Source: DATDIC01 sp963777625 (GTDB lineage Bacteria > Pseudomonadota > Alphaproteobacteria > Acetobacterales > Acetobacteraceae). From it: a stretch of 64,000 nucleotides of DNA. The notes under the pieces are model-generated. The model was given only the letters and a program-made list of their open reading frames with translations, ran no database searches and was not told the origin of the DNA. The DNA is taken from contig CAVZRO010000008.1 of NCBI GenBank assembly GCA_963777625.1, positions 262,814 to 326,813 on the forward strand. The letters run 5' to 3'. The number at the start of each line of letters is the position of its first letter. Position 1 is the first letter of the stretch. Both the position numbers and the translations under genes were made by a program. Shown one piece after another: positions 25,815 through 34,722 of this stretch.

Positions 25815-26393
25815 TTACGGCAGCTCGTATCCGATGGCGGCTTCCGCCTCGATTGTCCGCTGCACGGCGGGTCGCGCCATCATGCGCTGATAATGGGCGG
25901 CGAGGTTGGGCAGCGACCCGGGTGCCAGCGCCAAGCTGTTGGCGAACCGCCAATACAGGCGGAACAGATGGATATCCACGATCGAATAGGCCCCAAGCGC
26001 CCAATCACGGGTGCCCAGGCGCCCGTCGGCGAGCGAAAAAACCTCGGCGGCTCGCTCCGTGCCTTGGCGGCGCGAGGGATGGATGGTCGCGGCGATGAAC
26101 GACATCCATGAAATCGCCTGCGCCTCCGCCTGCATGTTCCCAGTTGGCAGCAGCGCGGCGTCCGGGAACCGGCGAGCCAGATAGAACAGAATCGCGGCGA
26201 CTTCCGTGAGCGGACGGCCATCGATCAGAAGAAGCGGCACCTTGCCTTCCGGATTGAGCGCGAGGAAGTCGGGGCGGCGCTGGTCCTTGCGTGCCAGTGA
26301 AATCCATCGGGCGTCAAACGGGAGGCCGATCTCGTGCAGTGCGATGTGGGGCGCCATCGAGCTTGATCCAGGCGCCAGATAGAGCGTGAGCAT
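25815..26393 (-). CDS. Glutathione S-transferase family protein
   Basis: The N-terminal thioredoxin-like domain reads LTLYLAPGSSSMAPHIALHE (Ser-rich active-site loop), then GKVPLLLIDGRPLTEVAAIL with the conserved cis-Pro and the glutamate/serine-type glutathione-binding turn. A helical C-terminal domain follows, including DIHLFRLYWRFA. Members conjugate glutathione or reduce peroxides. The specific substrate is not visible. I chose ATG 26393 because GGAGG lies just upstream. A longer start at 26414 is also open. It is convergent with the TPR gene. Confidence 0.85.
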   Translation of the reverse strand: MLTLYLAPGSSSMAPHIALHEIGLPFDARWISLARKDQRRPDFLALNPEGKVPLLLIDGRPLTEVAAILFYLARRFPDAALLPTGNMQAEAQAISWMSFIAATIHPSRRQGTERAAEVFSLADGRLGTRDWALGAYSIVDIHLFRLYWRFANSLALAPGSLPNLAAHYQRMMARPAVQRTIEAEAAIGYELP

Positions 26394-26558
26394 ATCGATC
26401 CTCCGCAAGTCCATGCGCCGGCGTGCCCGATCGAGACACGCAATGATTGCCAGAGCCGACTCGGCTCAGCGCTCAGCATCACACAGCGTGGGTATTTGAG
26501 ACCAGCGGGGAAGAGGCGGAAGCCGGCCGCGCCGGCCTCCGCGTTTCGGTAAAGCCGA

Positions 26559-27242
26559 TCAGCCGTTCGTTTTCGCGTTGTTGGGCTGGTTGGTGCCGGT
26601 GTTGGTACCAGCGGGGGGCGCAACCGGCGCTACCGGTGCCGCCCGGTTGCCGAGCACGCCATTGCCGTTTTCAGGAGCGTGATCGTTGTTGTTGGCGTAG
26701 GTGGATGCATCGTAATCGAACTTGGGCATGGTATCCAACTTCGCCTGCGTCGTGCTGGGCAGTACCAGCTTGTCGTGGGTCACCTGCTTGGCGTCGCCGA
26801 AAATGAAGTTCTTGAAGGGGACCACCACCTTCTGCTTGTCGGTGGAAATCACTGCCCAGACGTTGTCCTTACCGATCAGTACATCGTCGATCGAGCCGAT
26901 CTTTTGATTCTGGTCGTTGTAAACGTCCGTGCCGATCACCTTGCCGGCGCGTGCCGTACCGTTATCGGCCAGATCGGCGTTGCGCTGCGACGGGCGCATG
27001 CTCTTCGTGGCGCCGGCGTTATCGCCGGTATTGTTGTGGATCGGCAATTCGGTGCCGGTATAGCCGCCCGCGCCGGTCGCAACGTCGGATGGGTTGGCCG
27101 GAGCGTTAGCGGCAGTGTTGTTATTGGTAGCAGCGTTGTTATCGGGATTAGCGGCATTGGGAGTGCCGGCGGCGAGCGCCAGCCCGGGTAGCGCGAACAG
27201 CGATACGGCGACTGCGGCGCCCGACAGAGAAATGTGCTTCAT
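26559..27242 (-). CDS. Secreted PRC-barrel domain protein
   Basis: After a signal peptide (MKHISLSGAAVAVSLFALPGLALA) comes an Asn/Ala-rich low-complexity stretch (about 25-60). A PRC-barrel-like domain follows at about residues 100-165 (VIGTDVYNDQNQKIGSIDDV, VVPFKNFIFGDAKQV). The C-terminal 40 residues are a Pro/Asn-rich linker. Such proteins are common in alphaproteobacterial envelopes and their ligand is unknown. The longer open frame upstream of 27242 is not coding. The signal peptide at 27242 fixes the start. Confidence 0.8.
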   Translation of the reverse strand: MKHISLSGAAVAVSLFALPGLALAAGTPNAANPDNNAATNNNTAANAPANPSDVATGAGGYTGTELPIHNNTGDNAGATKSMRPSQRNADLADNGTARAGKVIGTDVYNDQNQKIGSIDDVLIGKDNVWAVISTDKQKVVVPFKNFIFGDAKQVTHDKLVLPSTTQAKLDTMPKFDYDASTYANNNDHAPENGNGVLGNRAAPVAPVAPPAGTNTGTNQPNNAKTNG

Positions 27243-27408
27243 GTGCGTGCCTCTTGTGTCTCGTGATCGAGAGCTGATGTCGGCGGTCCGCCGGCTCGCG
27301 AGGGAGCCGAAAGCGGACCTGACGTGCTCTCGTAACGAGAACAGCCGAGATCGCCCGGCGTTCGCCGGACCCTCTGGCTTTTGAATTCGTTCCGCCGATC
27401 GGCGCTGT

Positions 27409-28882
27409 CTATTTCGCCACCAGCCGAAGCCGCCGGCGGCGTTCGCTGGGCGAGGCAGTGTCGGGAAAGCCAAGCGGCAGAAGGGGTGCATCGTCCGGTG
27501 TCGTCTCTGCTTCCGGTTCCGGAAGGTCCCGACGGCCCAGGTAGTTTGCTGCCAGATGGCGGAACACGTAATCGAGAACCGAAGAGGCCCGGGTGACGCC
27601 GGGATCTCCTTCCACTGCCCCGGCGGCGCCAAATCGGGTGAGGGTGAAGGCGTCCACAAATTCCGCCAACGGCACGCCGCGTTGCAGGCCGAGGCTGACA
27701 GCAACGCAGAAACTGTCCATCAGCCCACGGAATGCGGGGCTTTCCTTGTGCAGCGACAGCGAGAGCTCGCCCAGGGTGCCGTCGGCGTATTCGCCGGTAC
27801 GGAGATAGAGTTTGTGGCCGCCGACCGCGGCTTTCTGCGTATAGCCCGTGCGGCGGTCCGGCAACTCGCGCCGGGCTTCGACGGGGAGGGGTGTGGGCGC
27901 CGGTTGCGGCCTGCGGGGGCGCGGTGCGCAGAAACGGTGCGACCGCATCATGCATGGCGGCGTGCGCGGCGAAATCGATGCGCGGCAGCGGATACTGACC
28001 CGCCAGTACGCGAGCCAGCGCCTGGTCGGCGCTGAGGCCGGCCGCGGTGAGGGAGGCGCGCGCGGTGCGCGACAACGTCCCGTCCGGCAGGAGGGGAGAA
28101 AACGGTGGAGCGATCCCACCGGTCTCGATCCCGAGCAGCGCTTCCGCCGGGCCGGGCGGCGCAATCGTGGCCAGTACCAGGCGAGGGCCGGTGGAGTTCT
28201 GCCGGGCCTGGAAGGCCGCCTGGGCCGCTTCGGCGAGGCCCGGAACAGCGGTCGTCGCCGGAGGCGCCGGCCAGGCTGCGGGCGGGTCACCCGGCAGGCC
28301 GAACAGGCTCGGCGGCACTGGGGCCGCTTCCGCCCGCCCCTGCAGGATTGCCGCGAGGGCACGACCTACGTCCCGGCCAGCCTCCATGCCGTAATCGATC
28401 CCGAGCAGGGCGAGCAATTCGGCCAGCCCCGCCATCCGCAAGGTGCCGTGGCCGGGCAGCGGTGCAGCATACAGCAGGGCCAGCGCAGCCGTGTCGGCGG
28501 CGGTGATGAACGCCGGCAGGTCAAGGCTGCCATCCTGCGCGAAAGCCGGCAGGTTCAGGACGAATCCCGCCGGCTGCGCGTGCCCCTGCCAGACCGGCTC
28601 GGTGGGCACGGCTTGTCGGCGACGCAGCAGCATGTGCAGCCGGTCCGCCAGGTCGGGCGCGGCGGCGGCCCGCTCGGCGCGGGCAACGATCGGTGCGATC
28701 CAGGCTTCGGCGGCATCCGGCAGCGAGATCGGGCCGCTGCCAGGCACCAGCACGGTCAGCGCGGCTGCTGCGGTATCCTCCCACCCGGCCGGCAGGCGCA
28801 CTGTCCGGGTGGGTGCATCCGGGTCCGGTGCCGCGGCGGTCACCCGCATCCGAACGCCGTGCCATGCGCGATGTGATTTCAT
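27409..28882 (-). pseudogene. Protein with the C-terminal domain of B12-dependent ribonucleotide reductase, one-base frameshift
   Basis: The upstream frame (28882, ATG; alternative 28891) encodes about 330 residues of an unfamiliar Ala/Pro-rich region. At about 27883-27891 it shifts by one base (within the CCCC runs) into the frame that reads RRELPDRRTGYTQKAAVGGH, then LYLRTGEYADGTLGEL, HKESPAFRGLMDSF, GLQRGVPLAEFVDAFTLTRF and SSVLDYVFRHLAANYLGRRD. That last part is homologous to the C-terminal domain of class II (NrdJ) ribonucleotide reductase. The catalytic barrel with the radical cysteine is absent, so the protein is not a reductase by itself. The frameshift is likely an extra base in a homopolymer. 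Restored length is about 490 residues. Confidence 0.7.
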
Positions 28883-29023
28883 GTCGAGCATGCTATGGCG
28901 CGTTGCCGGTAGGGGGAAGGGTATTTTGCGTCTGTTTTGGCTTGGGACCACAAAATCCTGTGGACGAGCGAATTATCGCGGCCGATGTGGACCAGCGGCG
29001 GTCAGCTTCGTATATGGCCCGGC

Positions 29024-29374
29024 ATGAATATTGGCACCCGACTGTTCACTTGGCTGAAGGGCCGCCGCGTCGGCGCCGATGCGCAGGGCAACGTGTATTT
29101 CGAGGAGCGGCGGCCTCGTCGCGGACTGCGGGTGCGACGCTGGGTTGCCTATGCCGGCGTGCCGGAGGCCAGCAAGGTGCCTTCTGAGTGGCATTCATGG
29201 CTGCACTACACGACCGACACGCCGTTGCCGGTGCTGACGCGCCCATGGGTGAAGCCGCATCTCGCCAACCAGACGGGCACGGCGGAAAGCTATCGTCCTG
29301 CCGGCCACGACTACGAGGGTGGCCAGCGCGCGCGAGCCACCGGCGATTACGAAGCCTGGACACCGGAGAATTGA
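29024..29374 (+). CDS. NDUFA12-family NADH:ubiquinone oxidoreductase accessory subunit
   Basis: The 116-residue protein resembles the accessory complex I subunit NDUFA12 (B17.2) found in alphaproteobacteria and mitochondria: FTWLKGRRVGADAQGNVYFE, RRWVAYAGVPEASKVPSEWH and WLHYTTDTPLP. It binds the peripheral arm of complex I at the membrane. The start at ATG 29024 gives the family N-terminus. The longer open frame upstream would add 29 unrelated residues. It overlaps the mlaD start by one base (TGATG) and begins a four-gene operon. Confidence 0.9.
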   Translation: MNIGTRLFTWLKGRRVGADAQGNVYFEERRPRRGLRVRRWVAYAGVPEASKVPSEWHSWLHYTTDTPLPVLTRPWVKPHLANQTGTAESYRPAGHDYEGGQRARATGDYEAWTPEN

Positions 29375-29901
29375 TGGTACGACGCAATCTGGCCGAAGTG
29401 CTCACCGGCCTTCTCGTGTTGGTCGTTGCGGCGGGATTTCTCGCTTACGCGGTGGCGCATTCGGGGCGCAGCGGCACCTCGGGCGGCTACACTCTGTATG
29501 CGAAATTCAACAATATCGCCGGACTGGCCGTGGGTTCGGATGTGCGGCTGGCGGGCGTGAAGGTCGGCGCGGTGGACAGCGCCGCGATCGACCCGAAGAC
29601 CTACCTCGCACGGGTCAAGTTCACGGTCGAGAACGGCGTGCAATTGCCCAAGGACAGCAGCATCGAAGTGGCAAGCGAGAGTCTGCTCGGGGGCGTGTAC
29701 CTGGCGATCCAGCCGGGTGCCGATGAGGCGATGCTGCCGCCAGGTGGCACGATCACGATCACCCAGGGATCCATCAGCCTGCAGGACCTGCTGGGCAAGT
29801 TCATCTTCAGCGCGACGAACATGGTGAGCGCGATGGGCGGGAGCGGGACTACAGCGGGCAAACCAGCCGCGGCGGGCGCTCAGTCGGGGGCTCACCCGTG
29901 A
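29374..29901 (+). CDS. mlaD: Outer-membrane lipid asymmetry ABC transporter periplasmic protein MlaD-like
   Basis: This 175-residue protein has an N-terminal membrane anchor (LTGLLVLVVAAGFLAYAV). The MCE domain reads YTLYAKFNNIAGLAVGSDV, VRLAGVKVGAVDSAAID, DSSIEVASESLLGGVYLAIQ. In the Mla pathway MlaD forms a hexameric periplasmic ring that receives phospholipids for MlaFEB. No other mla genes are in this window. In alphaproteobacteria mlaD often sits beside NDUFA12, as here, with a one-base stop/start overlap that couples translation. Confidence 0.9.
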   Translation: MVRRNLAEVLTGLLVLVVAAGFLAYAVAHSGRSGTSGGYTLYAKFNNIAGLAVGSDVRLAGVKVGAVDSAAIDPKTYLARVKFTVENGVQLPKDSSIEVASESLLGGVYLAIQPGADEAMLPPGGTITITQGSISLQDLLGKFIFSATNMVSAMGGSGTTAGKPAAAGAQSGAHP

Positions 29902-30110
29902 TCCCGCCGCCCGGCATCTGGCCGCAGCCTGATGGATCGCCGGTGTCGTGCCGGGAGAAACTGAAGGTGCTGGCTGAGAACCATGCCGAACTCGCGCAGA
30001 TAATGCAGGACGCGTTCGAGGACGCGGTGCTGATCGGCGTGGACGAGCAGGCGATGCGGCGCATCCTGGCCGGCATGGTCGATGGGCTGACGAGTCCCAA
30101 GGGGCGATGA
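29898..30110 (+). CDS. Small hypothetical protein in the mlaD operon
   Basis: A GTG start at 29898 overlaps the mlaD stop (GTGA), and the end overlaps the next start (ATGA). The 70-residue product is soluble, mostly helical and carries one cysteine (EKLKVLAENHAELAQIMQDA). The tight overlap on both sides indicates real translation. No family is recognised. It could be an accessory factor of the neighbouring envelope proteins. Confidence 0.6.
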   Translation: MIPPPGIWPQPDGSPVSCREKLKVLAENHAELAQIMQDAFEDAVLIGVDEQAMRRILAGMVDGLTSPKGR

Positions 30111-30652
30111 AATTACGCTGCGCAATGGCCGTCGTCGGTACGGTGTTATGGCCGATTGCCGGGATGGCACAGGGGACCGCATCGGCTCCGCCGGTTGTCG
30201 CGACGCCGTTGCCGCCGCCGACCGGGCCGGGCACGGCGGGGCAAGCGCCGCCCGCACCAAGCCAGGCGCCGCGGACTGCCCCGCCGGCAGCGCCGCCGCA
30301 GACCAGTAATTCCGCTGGTCCCGACGATACCGCGCCGCAATGGCCAAATCAGTGGGTGCCCGGCGGTGCCGCGCGGCTCCAGGTGCTGAACAAGATCGAT
30401 GCGATCGCGAAGGAGCTGACCGTCCCGGTGGGACAGTCCGCGACGTATGGCGCGCTGACCATTGGGGTGAAGTCCTGCGTCGTGCGCCCACCGAGCCAGC
30501 CGCCAGATGCCGCGGCGTATCTGGTGATCACCGACAGCCACAAGGACGAGCCGGGATTCACCGGATGGTCGCTGGCGAACGAGCCGTGGGTGTCGATGCT
30601 GCAGAACCCGATCTACGATGTGACGGTGATGGGGTGCGGGGCGCAAGGCTGA
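30107..30652 (+). CDS. DUF2155 domain-containing periplasmic protein
   Basis: The 181-residue protein has a signal peptide (VGTVLWPIAGMAQG) and a long Pro/Ala-rich linker to about residue 85. The DUF2155 domain follows: LQVLNKIDAIAKELTVPVGQ, YGALTIGVKSCVVRPP, GFTGWSLANEPWVSMLQNPI and the ending YDVTVMGC. The function of DUF2155 is unknown. In alphaproteobacteria it is conserved near NDUFA12 and lipid-related genes. The gene ends the four-gene operon and overlaps the preceding small gene by 4 bases. Confidence 0.88.
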   Translation: MKLRCAMAVVGTVLWPIAGMAQGTASAPPVVATPLPPPTGPGTAGQAPPAPSQAPRTAPPAAPPQTSNSAGPDDTAPQWPNQWVPGGAARLQVLNKIDAIAKELTVPVGQSATYGALTIGVKSCVVRPPSQPPDAAAYLVITDSHKDEPGFTGWSLANEPWVSMLQNPIYDVTVMGCGAQG

Positions 30653-30878
30653 CAACTGTGCCGCGACGGCAGCGGCTCATAAGGCCAGCGCGGAACCGGA
30701 AATAGGTTACAGCGCCATGCGACCGGGCCGCGAATCCCCGCCATGAGACGCTCGAGACCGGCCGCATCGATCCGTTCGGCAGTCACCTCCGCTTCTGCCG
30801 ATCGATCGACAAACCTGCTGAGACATGCCTGTCTACGCTGTATCGTCCAGCAATAAAGATACCAGGAGACTTGTCATC

Positions 30879-32576
30879 GTGAGCAAAAATCGGCCACCGA
30901 TGCGACTGGAGCGCCGCACAATGCTGCTTGGCGGAACGTCGGTCATCGCCGCAACGGGTGTGATCGCCGGCGCGCGCGCCCAGGGAACCAACCAGGGCCA
31001 ACCGGCGCCGCAATCCGCGACGGGCGGGGACAAGCCGAACATTCTCATCATCATGGGTGATGACATCGGCCAGACGAACATCAGTGCCTATGCGTTTGGC
31101 GTCGTGGGTTACAAGACACCGAATATTGACCGGATCGCCCACGAAGGCATGATGTTCACCGACTACTACGCCGAGAACAGTTGCACGGCGGGTCGCTCAT
31201 CCTTCATTACCGGACAGACGCCGAAGCGCACCGGGCTATCGAAGGTCGGCATTCCAGGGGCGCCGATCGGCTTGCAGGCCCGTGACGTGACGATCGCCCA
31301 GGCGCTGAAGCCGTTGGGTTACGCCACCGGCCAATTCGGCAAGAATCACCTTGGCGACCGCAACGAATACCTTCCCACGGTCCACGGCTTCGATGAGTTC
31401 TTCGGCAACCTATACCATTTGAACGCCGAAGAGGAGCCGGAGCGCCCCTATTGGCCGGCCGACGATAAGGAGTATGTCGCCAACAATTCGCCGCGCGGCG
31501 TGCTGCGCACGAAATCGACCGACGTGGACGATGCGACGGTGCAGCCGCACTGGGGACGTGTCGGCAAGCAGACGATCGAGGACACCGGCCCGCTCAACCG
31601 CAAACGAATGGAAACGATCGACGACGAAACAACCGCCGCGGCGATCGACTACATGGGACGACAGGTGCAAGCCCATAAGCCGTTCTTCCTTTGGATGAAC
31701 ACGACGCGCATGCACGTCTTTACCCATGTGCGCGCGTCGATGCGCGGTCAAAGCGGGATGCCGGGCAACGAATACGCCGACGGCATGATCGAGCACGACG
31801 GCGACGTCGGCAAGCTGCTCAAGGCGCTTGACGATCTGGGCATTGCCGACAACACGATCGTGATCTACACCACCGATAACGGCCCCAATCAGTTTTCCTG
31901 GCCCGACGCTGCGACCACGCCGTTCCGCAGCGAGAAGGACACCAACTGGGAAGGCGCGTTCCGCGTACCGGCGATGGTACGCTGGCCGGGTCATATCAAG
32001 GCGGGTGAAGTTTCGACCGAGACTTTCTCGGGGCTGGACTGGTTCCCGACGCTGCTCGCGGCGGCGGGCGACAGCACGATCAAAGAGCGGTTGCTCCATG
32101 GTACGGAAATTGGCGGCACGACGTTCAGGGTGCATCTCGACGGCTACAACCAGCTTGATTTCCTGACCGGAAAGGACAAAACGGGGCCGCGAACCGACTT
32201 TCCCTATTTCGACGACGACGGCGATCTTGTGGCCTACCGTCACGGCAACTGGAAGGCGGTCTTCGAGGAGCAGAAGAAGCCCGGCGGCTTTCCGGTCTGG
32301 TATGAGCCGCTCACGACCTATCGCATACCGAAGATATTCAACCTGCGGATGGACCCTTACGAACGCGCGGATGTCGTTTCCGATCAATATGACGACTGGC
32401 GAGTGAAGAACGCCTATTTGATGGGGTGGATGAACCTGAAAGCTGCGGCTTTCCTGGAGACGTTCAAGGAGTACCCGCCAAGCCAGGCGCCGGCCAGCTT
32501 CACGATCGATCAAGTCCAAAGGAATATCGATCGTCAGATCGAAGAGTTGAACACGAAAGCGCCGGTGAGCGACTGA
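30879..32576 (+). CDS. Sulfatase (arylsulfatase family), exported
   Basis: This 565-residue sulfatase has the metal-site start KPNILIIMGDDIGQTN, the modification motif NSCTAGRSSFITGQ around residue 100 and the later IYTTDNGPNQFSW motif. It releases sulfate from aryl or alkyl sulfate esters. The activation site reads C-T-A-G-R, a C-x-A-x-R variant of the usual C-x-P-x-R, still compatible with conversion of Cys to formylglycine. An N-terminal twin-arginine-like segment (RLERRTMLLGG) and hydrophobic stretch suggest export to the periplasm. I prefer GTG 30879, which follows AGGAGA by 8-9 bases. ATG 30900 is an alternative. No maturation enzyme gene is nearby. Confidence 0.9.
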   Translation: MSKNRPPMRLERRTMLLGGTSVIAATGVIAGARAQGTNQGQPAPQSATGGDKPNILIIMGDDIGQTNISAYAFGVVGYKTPNIDRIAHEGMMFTDYYAENSCTAGRSSFITGQTPKRTGLSKVGIPGAPIGLQARDVTIAQALKPLGYATGQFGKNHLGDRNEYLPTVHGFDEFFGNLYHLNAEEEPERPYWPADDKEYVANNSPRGVLRTKSTDVDDATVQPHWGRVGKQTIEDTGPLNRKRMETIDDETTAAAIDYMGRQVQAHKPFFLWMNTTRMHVFTHVRASMRGQSGMPGNEYADGMIEHDGDVGKLLKALDDLGIADNTIVIYTTDNGPNQFSWPDAATTPFRSEKDTNWEGAFRVPAMVRWPGHIKAGEVSTETFSGLDWFPTLLAAAGDSTIKERLLHGTEIGGTTFRVHLDGYNQLDFLTGKDKTGPRTDFPYFDDDGDLVAYRHGNWKAVFEEQKKPGGFPVWYEPLTTYRIPKIFNLRMDPYERADVVSDQYDDWRVKNAYLMGWMNLKAAAFLETFKEYPPSQAPASFTIDQVQRNIDRQIEELNTKAPVSD

Positions 32577-32715
32577 GCCGCGACCGCACGAGAGGGACCG
32601 CCTGGCGGAATCAGGTAATAGGCGGGTCCCCTCGTCCATGCCACGACTGGATCTTCGTCTGCGAAGGGGCGCAAGCTAACTTGAGCGATGAGCACCGGTT
32701 CGGGAGGAAATTGCC

Positions 32716-34122
32716 ATGAAAAGAGCGCTCATCGCATCAATCGTCCTGATCTGCGCGATCGGGTCGGTGCACGCGCAAAGCTACTCTCCCGATGAACTTG
32801 CCCGGCGTACAGTCGAGCGGCGTGCGGTTGAGGCCGTCAACTGGGGGATTCCGGCGGTCAACTTCGATCGCATGTACCAAGCGGCAGTCGCTGCCGGTGC
32901 CGGGTTCAACCAGATCGTTTACTGGTCGGGTCTGTCGAACTGGAAGAACCAGACACTTACGCCGAATTCGGATGTGATCTATCTGATGCCTTTTATCGAC
33001 ACGAAGATAGCCGGCCCGATGGTGCTGGATATCCCGCCAGCCGGCGATGACGGGTCGATCACCGGTACCGTAATGGATGTCTGGCAGGCCGCCCTGGAGG
33101 ATGTTGGACCTGCCGGTGTGGACAAGGGCAAAGGTGGAAAATACCTGATCCTGCCTCCTGGCTATAAGCAGCCGATTCCAGACGGCTATATCGCCATGCC
33201 TTCGATGAACTACGAAGGCTATGCACTGTTGCGCTCGATCTTAAAGGGTAGCAGCGTGACCGACCTCGCCCGGGCTGTCGCTTACGGCAAACGGATCAAA
33301 CTCTATCCGCTCTCGCAAGCAGCCAATCCGCCGCCGACCAAGTTCGTCGATGTTCTCGATACCGTATTCGATTCAACGATCCAATATAACCTGGGCTTCT
33401 TCAAGTCGCTCGACCGCGTGGTGCAGTACGAGCCATGGCTGCCCAGGGATAAGGTTATGATCGATATGCTGCGGTCAATCGGTATCGAGAAGGGCAAGCC
33501 GTTCAACCCCGACCCGAAGACGCAGGAAAGTCTTCAGGCCGCAATAAACGAGGCGCACGCCTGGCTGAACGCCCGGTATGAGACAGCCTTCCCGCCCTAT
33601 TATAAGGGTGAACAATGGGCACTTCCCGCCATGCCCGAGCTTATGAACACGGCTCCGACATTCTACGAGGCGCCAGACACCTACTCGGTCGATGCCCGTG
33701 GGCTGGTGGACTATTGGGCCTTCACGACGGTCAAGCATCTCGGAGCGGGACAGTTCTACCTGATGGCCATCAGGGACAAGGCTGGTGAGGCATTTGACGG
33801 CAGCAAGAATTACCGCCTGACCGTTCCCGCGGCTGCCCCAGCTAGACAGTTCTGGTCGGCAACCGTGTATGATCGTGCCACGCATGCCTTCATGCGCGAT
33901 ATGCCGTGGCCCAGCCGTTCGTCGCAGACCTCAGGGTTACAAATGAACGGTGACGGCTCGGTCGAGCTTTATTTCGGTCCTGAGGCTCCGACGGGGAAGG
34001 AGGCGAACTGGATCCCGACGAAGCCGGGCGGAATGTTCGAAGTCCTTTTCCGTGTCTATGGCCCCGAAAAACCGCTGTTCGATAAGACCTGGGTCCTGCC
34101 CGACATCGAACAGGTCCACTGA
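32716..34122 (+). CDS. DUF1254/DUF1214 domain protein, exported
   Basis: The 468-residue protein has a signal peptide (LIASIVLICAIGSVHAQ), an N-terminal DUF1254 domain (about 30-200, with YWSGLSNWKNQTLTPNSDVI) and a C-terminal DUF1214 domain (about 320-465, with APARQFWSATVYDRATHAFM and GSVELYFGPEAPTGKEANWI). The biochemical activity of these paired domains is not established. They are often found near sulfatases and other exported catabolic enzymes. Here the gene is 139 bases downstream of the sulfatase on the same strand, with possible co-transcription. A decayed relative follows directly downstream. Confidence 0.9.
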   Translation: MKRALIASIVLICAIGSVHAQSYSPDELARRTVERRAVEAVNWGIPAVNFDRMYQAAVAAGAGFNQIVYWSGLSNWKNQTLTPNSDVIYLMPFIDTKIAGPMVLDIPPAGDDGSITGTVMDVWQAALEDVGPAGVDKGKGGKYLILPPGYKQPIPDGYIAMPSMNYEGYALLRSILKGSSVTDLARAVAYGKRIKLYPLSQAANPPPTKFVDVLDTVFDSTIQYNLGFFKSLDRVVQYEPWLPRDKVMIDMLRSIGIEKGKPFNPDPKTQESLQAAINEAHAWLNARYETAFPPYYKGEQWALPAMPELMNTAPTFYEAPDTYSVDARGLVDYWAFTTVKHLGAGQFYLMAIRDKAGEAFDGSKNYRLTVPAAAPARQFWSATVYDRATHAFMRDMPWPSRSSQTSGLQMNGDGSVELYFGPEAPTGKEANWIPTKPGGMFEVLFRVYGPEKPLFDKTWVLPDIEQVH

Positions 34123-34164
34123 CCGGCACCATTACTCGCACAGGAAGCGAAGACCGCCGCGACC

Positions 34165-34554
34165 ATGTCGGCCGAACAGGCTCGCGAGGAGAACGCCTAT
34201 GCGATTGGCCTGCAGGGTTTCTCTGGGGCTATCCGCTCCATTACTAGCCGCACGTTGCCCAAGAGCGTCGAGGTTGGCGGCATCTACATGATAACGACTT
34301 CCGGCGCTTCTCCCAACTCAAAATGGCGGCCGACAAGTTTGTTGTCACGCCCAACAACGTCACCATCGATGCCTACGCAATGCTCGATCTGACTGCCGGG
34401 CCCGTGGTGATCGTTGTTCCGGCTTTGCACGAGCAGCGATGGTGCATCGTGCAGATCGGAGATGCCTTCGACGAAGTCGCCCGCAACATCGGGCCAGAGA
34501 CGCCGGTCCTCGACGGCTCGTATCGGTTGCCCCCGGTCAAGCGGCTAGATTAGC
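34165..34554 (+). pseudogene. Decayed DUF1254 gene fragment
   Basis: Pieces of a second DUF1254 protein can be read across three frames: REENAYAIGLQG, then LWGYPLHY in another frame, RTLPKSVEVGGIY back in the first, and HDNDFRRFSQLKMAADKF with NNVTIDAYAMLDLTAGPVVI in the third. An in-frame TAG follows LWGYPLHY. At least three indels in both directions are needed to reassemble it, and the sequence ends after about 130 residues, long before the DUF1214 part. It is therefore a genuine pseudogene, probably a relic of a tandem copy of the neighbouring gene. Confidence 0.8.
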
Positions 34555-34722
34555 GCGCTCCGCGGCACGCAGGCCGAAGATCAGCCTCTGGCTCGACATC
34601 CTGGTCGACGCGGTCGCGGCACGGCGCATTCAGCGGCATCCGCTTTGGGTCGCAGGGACGGCGGTTCAGCCTGAGACACGGCCGTCGCTTGGACTTGTCT
34701 GCCGGACCTGCGACAAGGCTGC

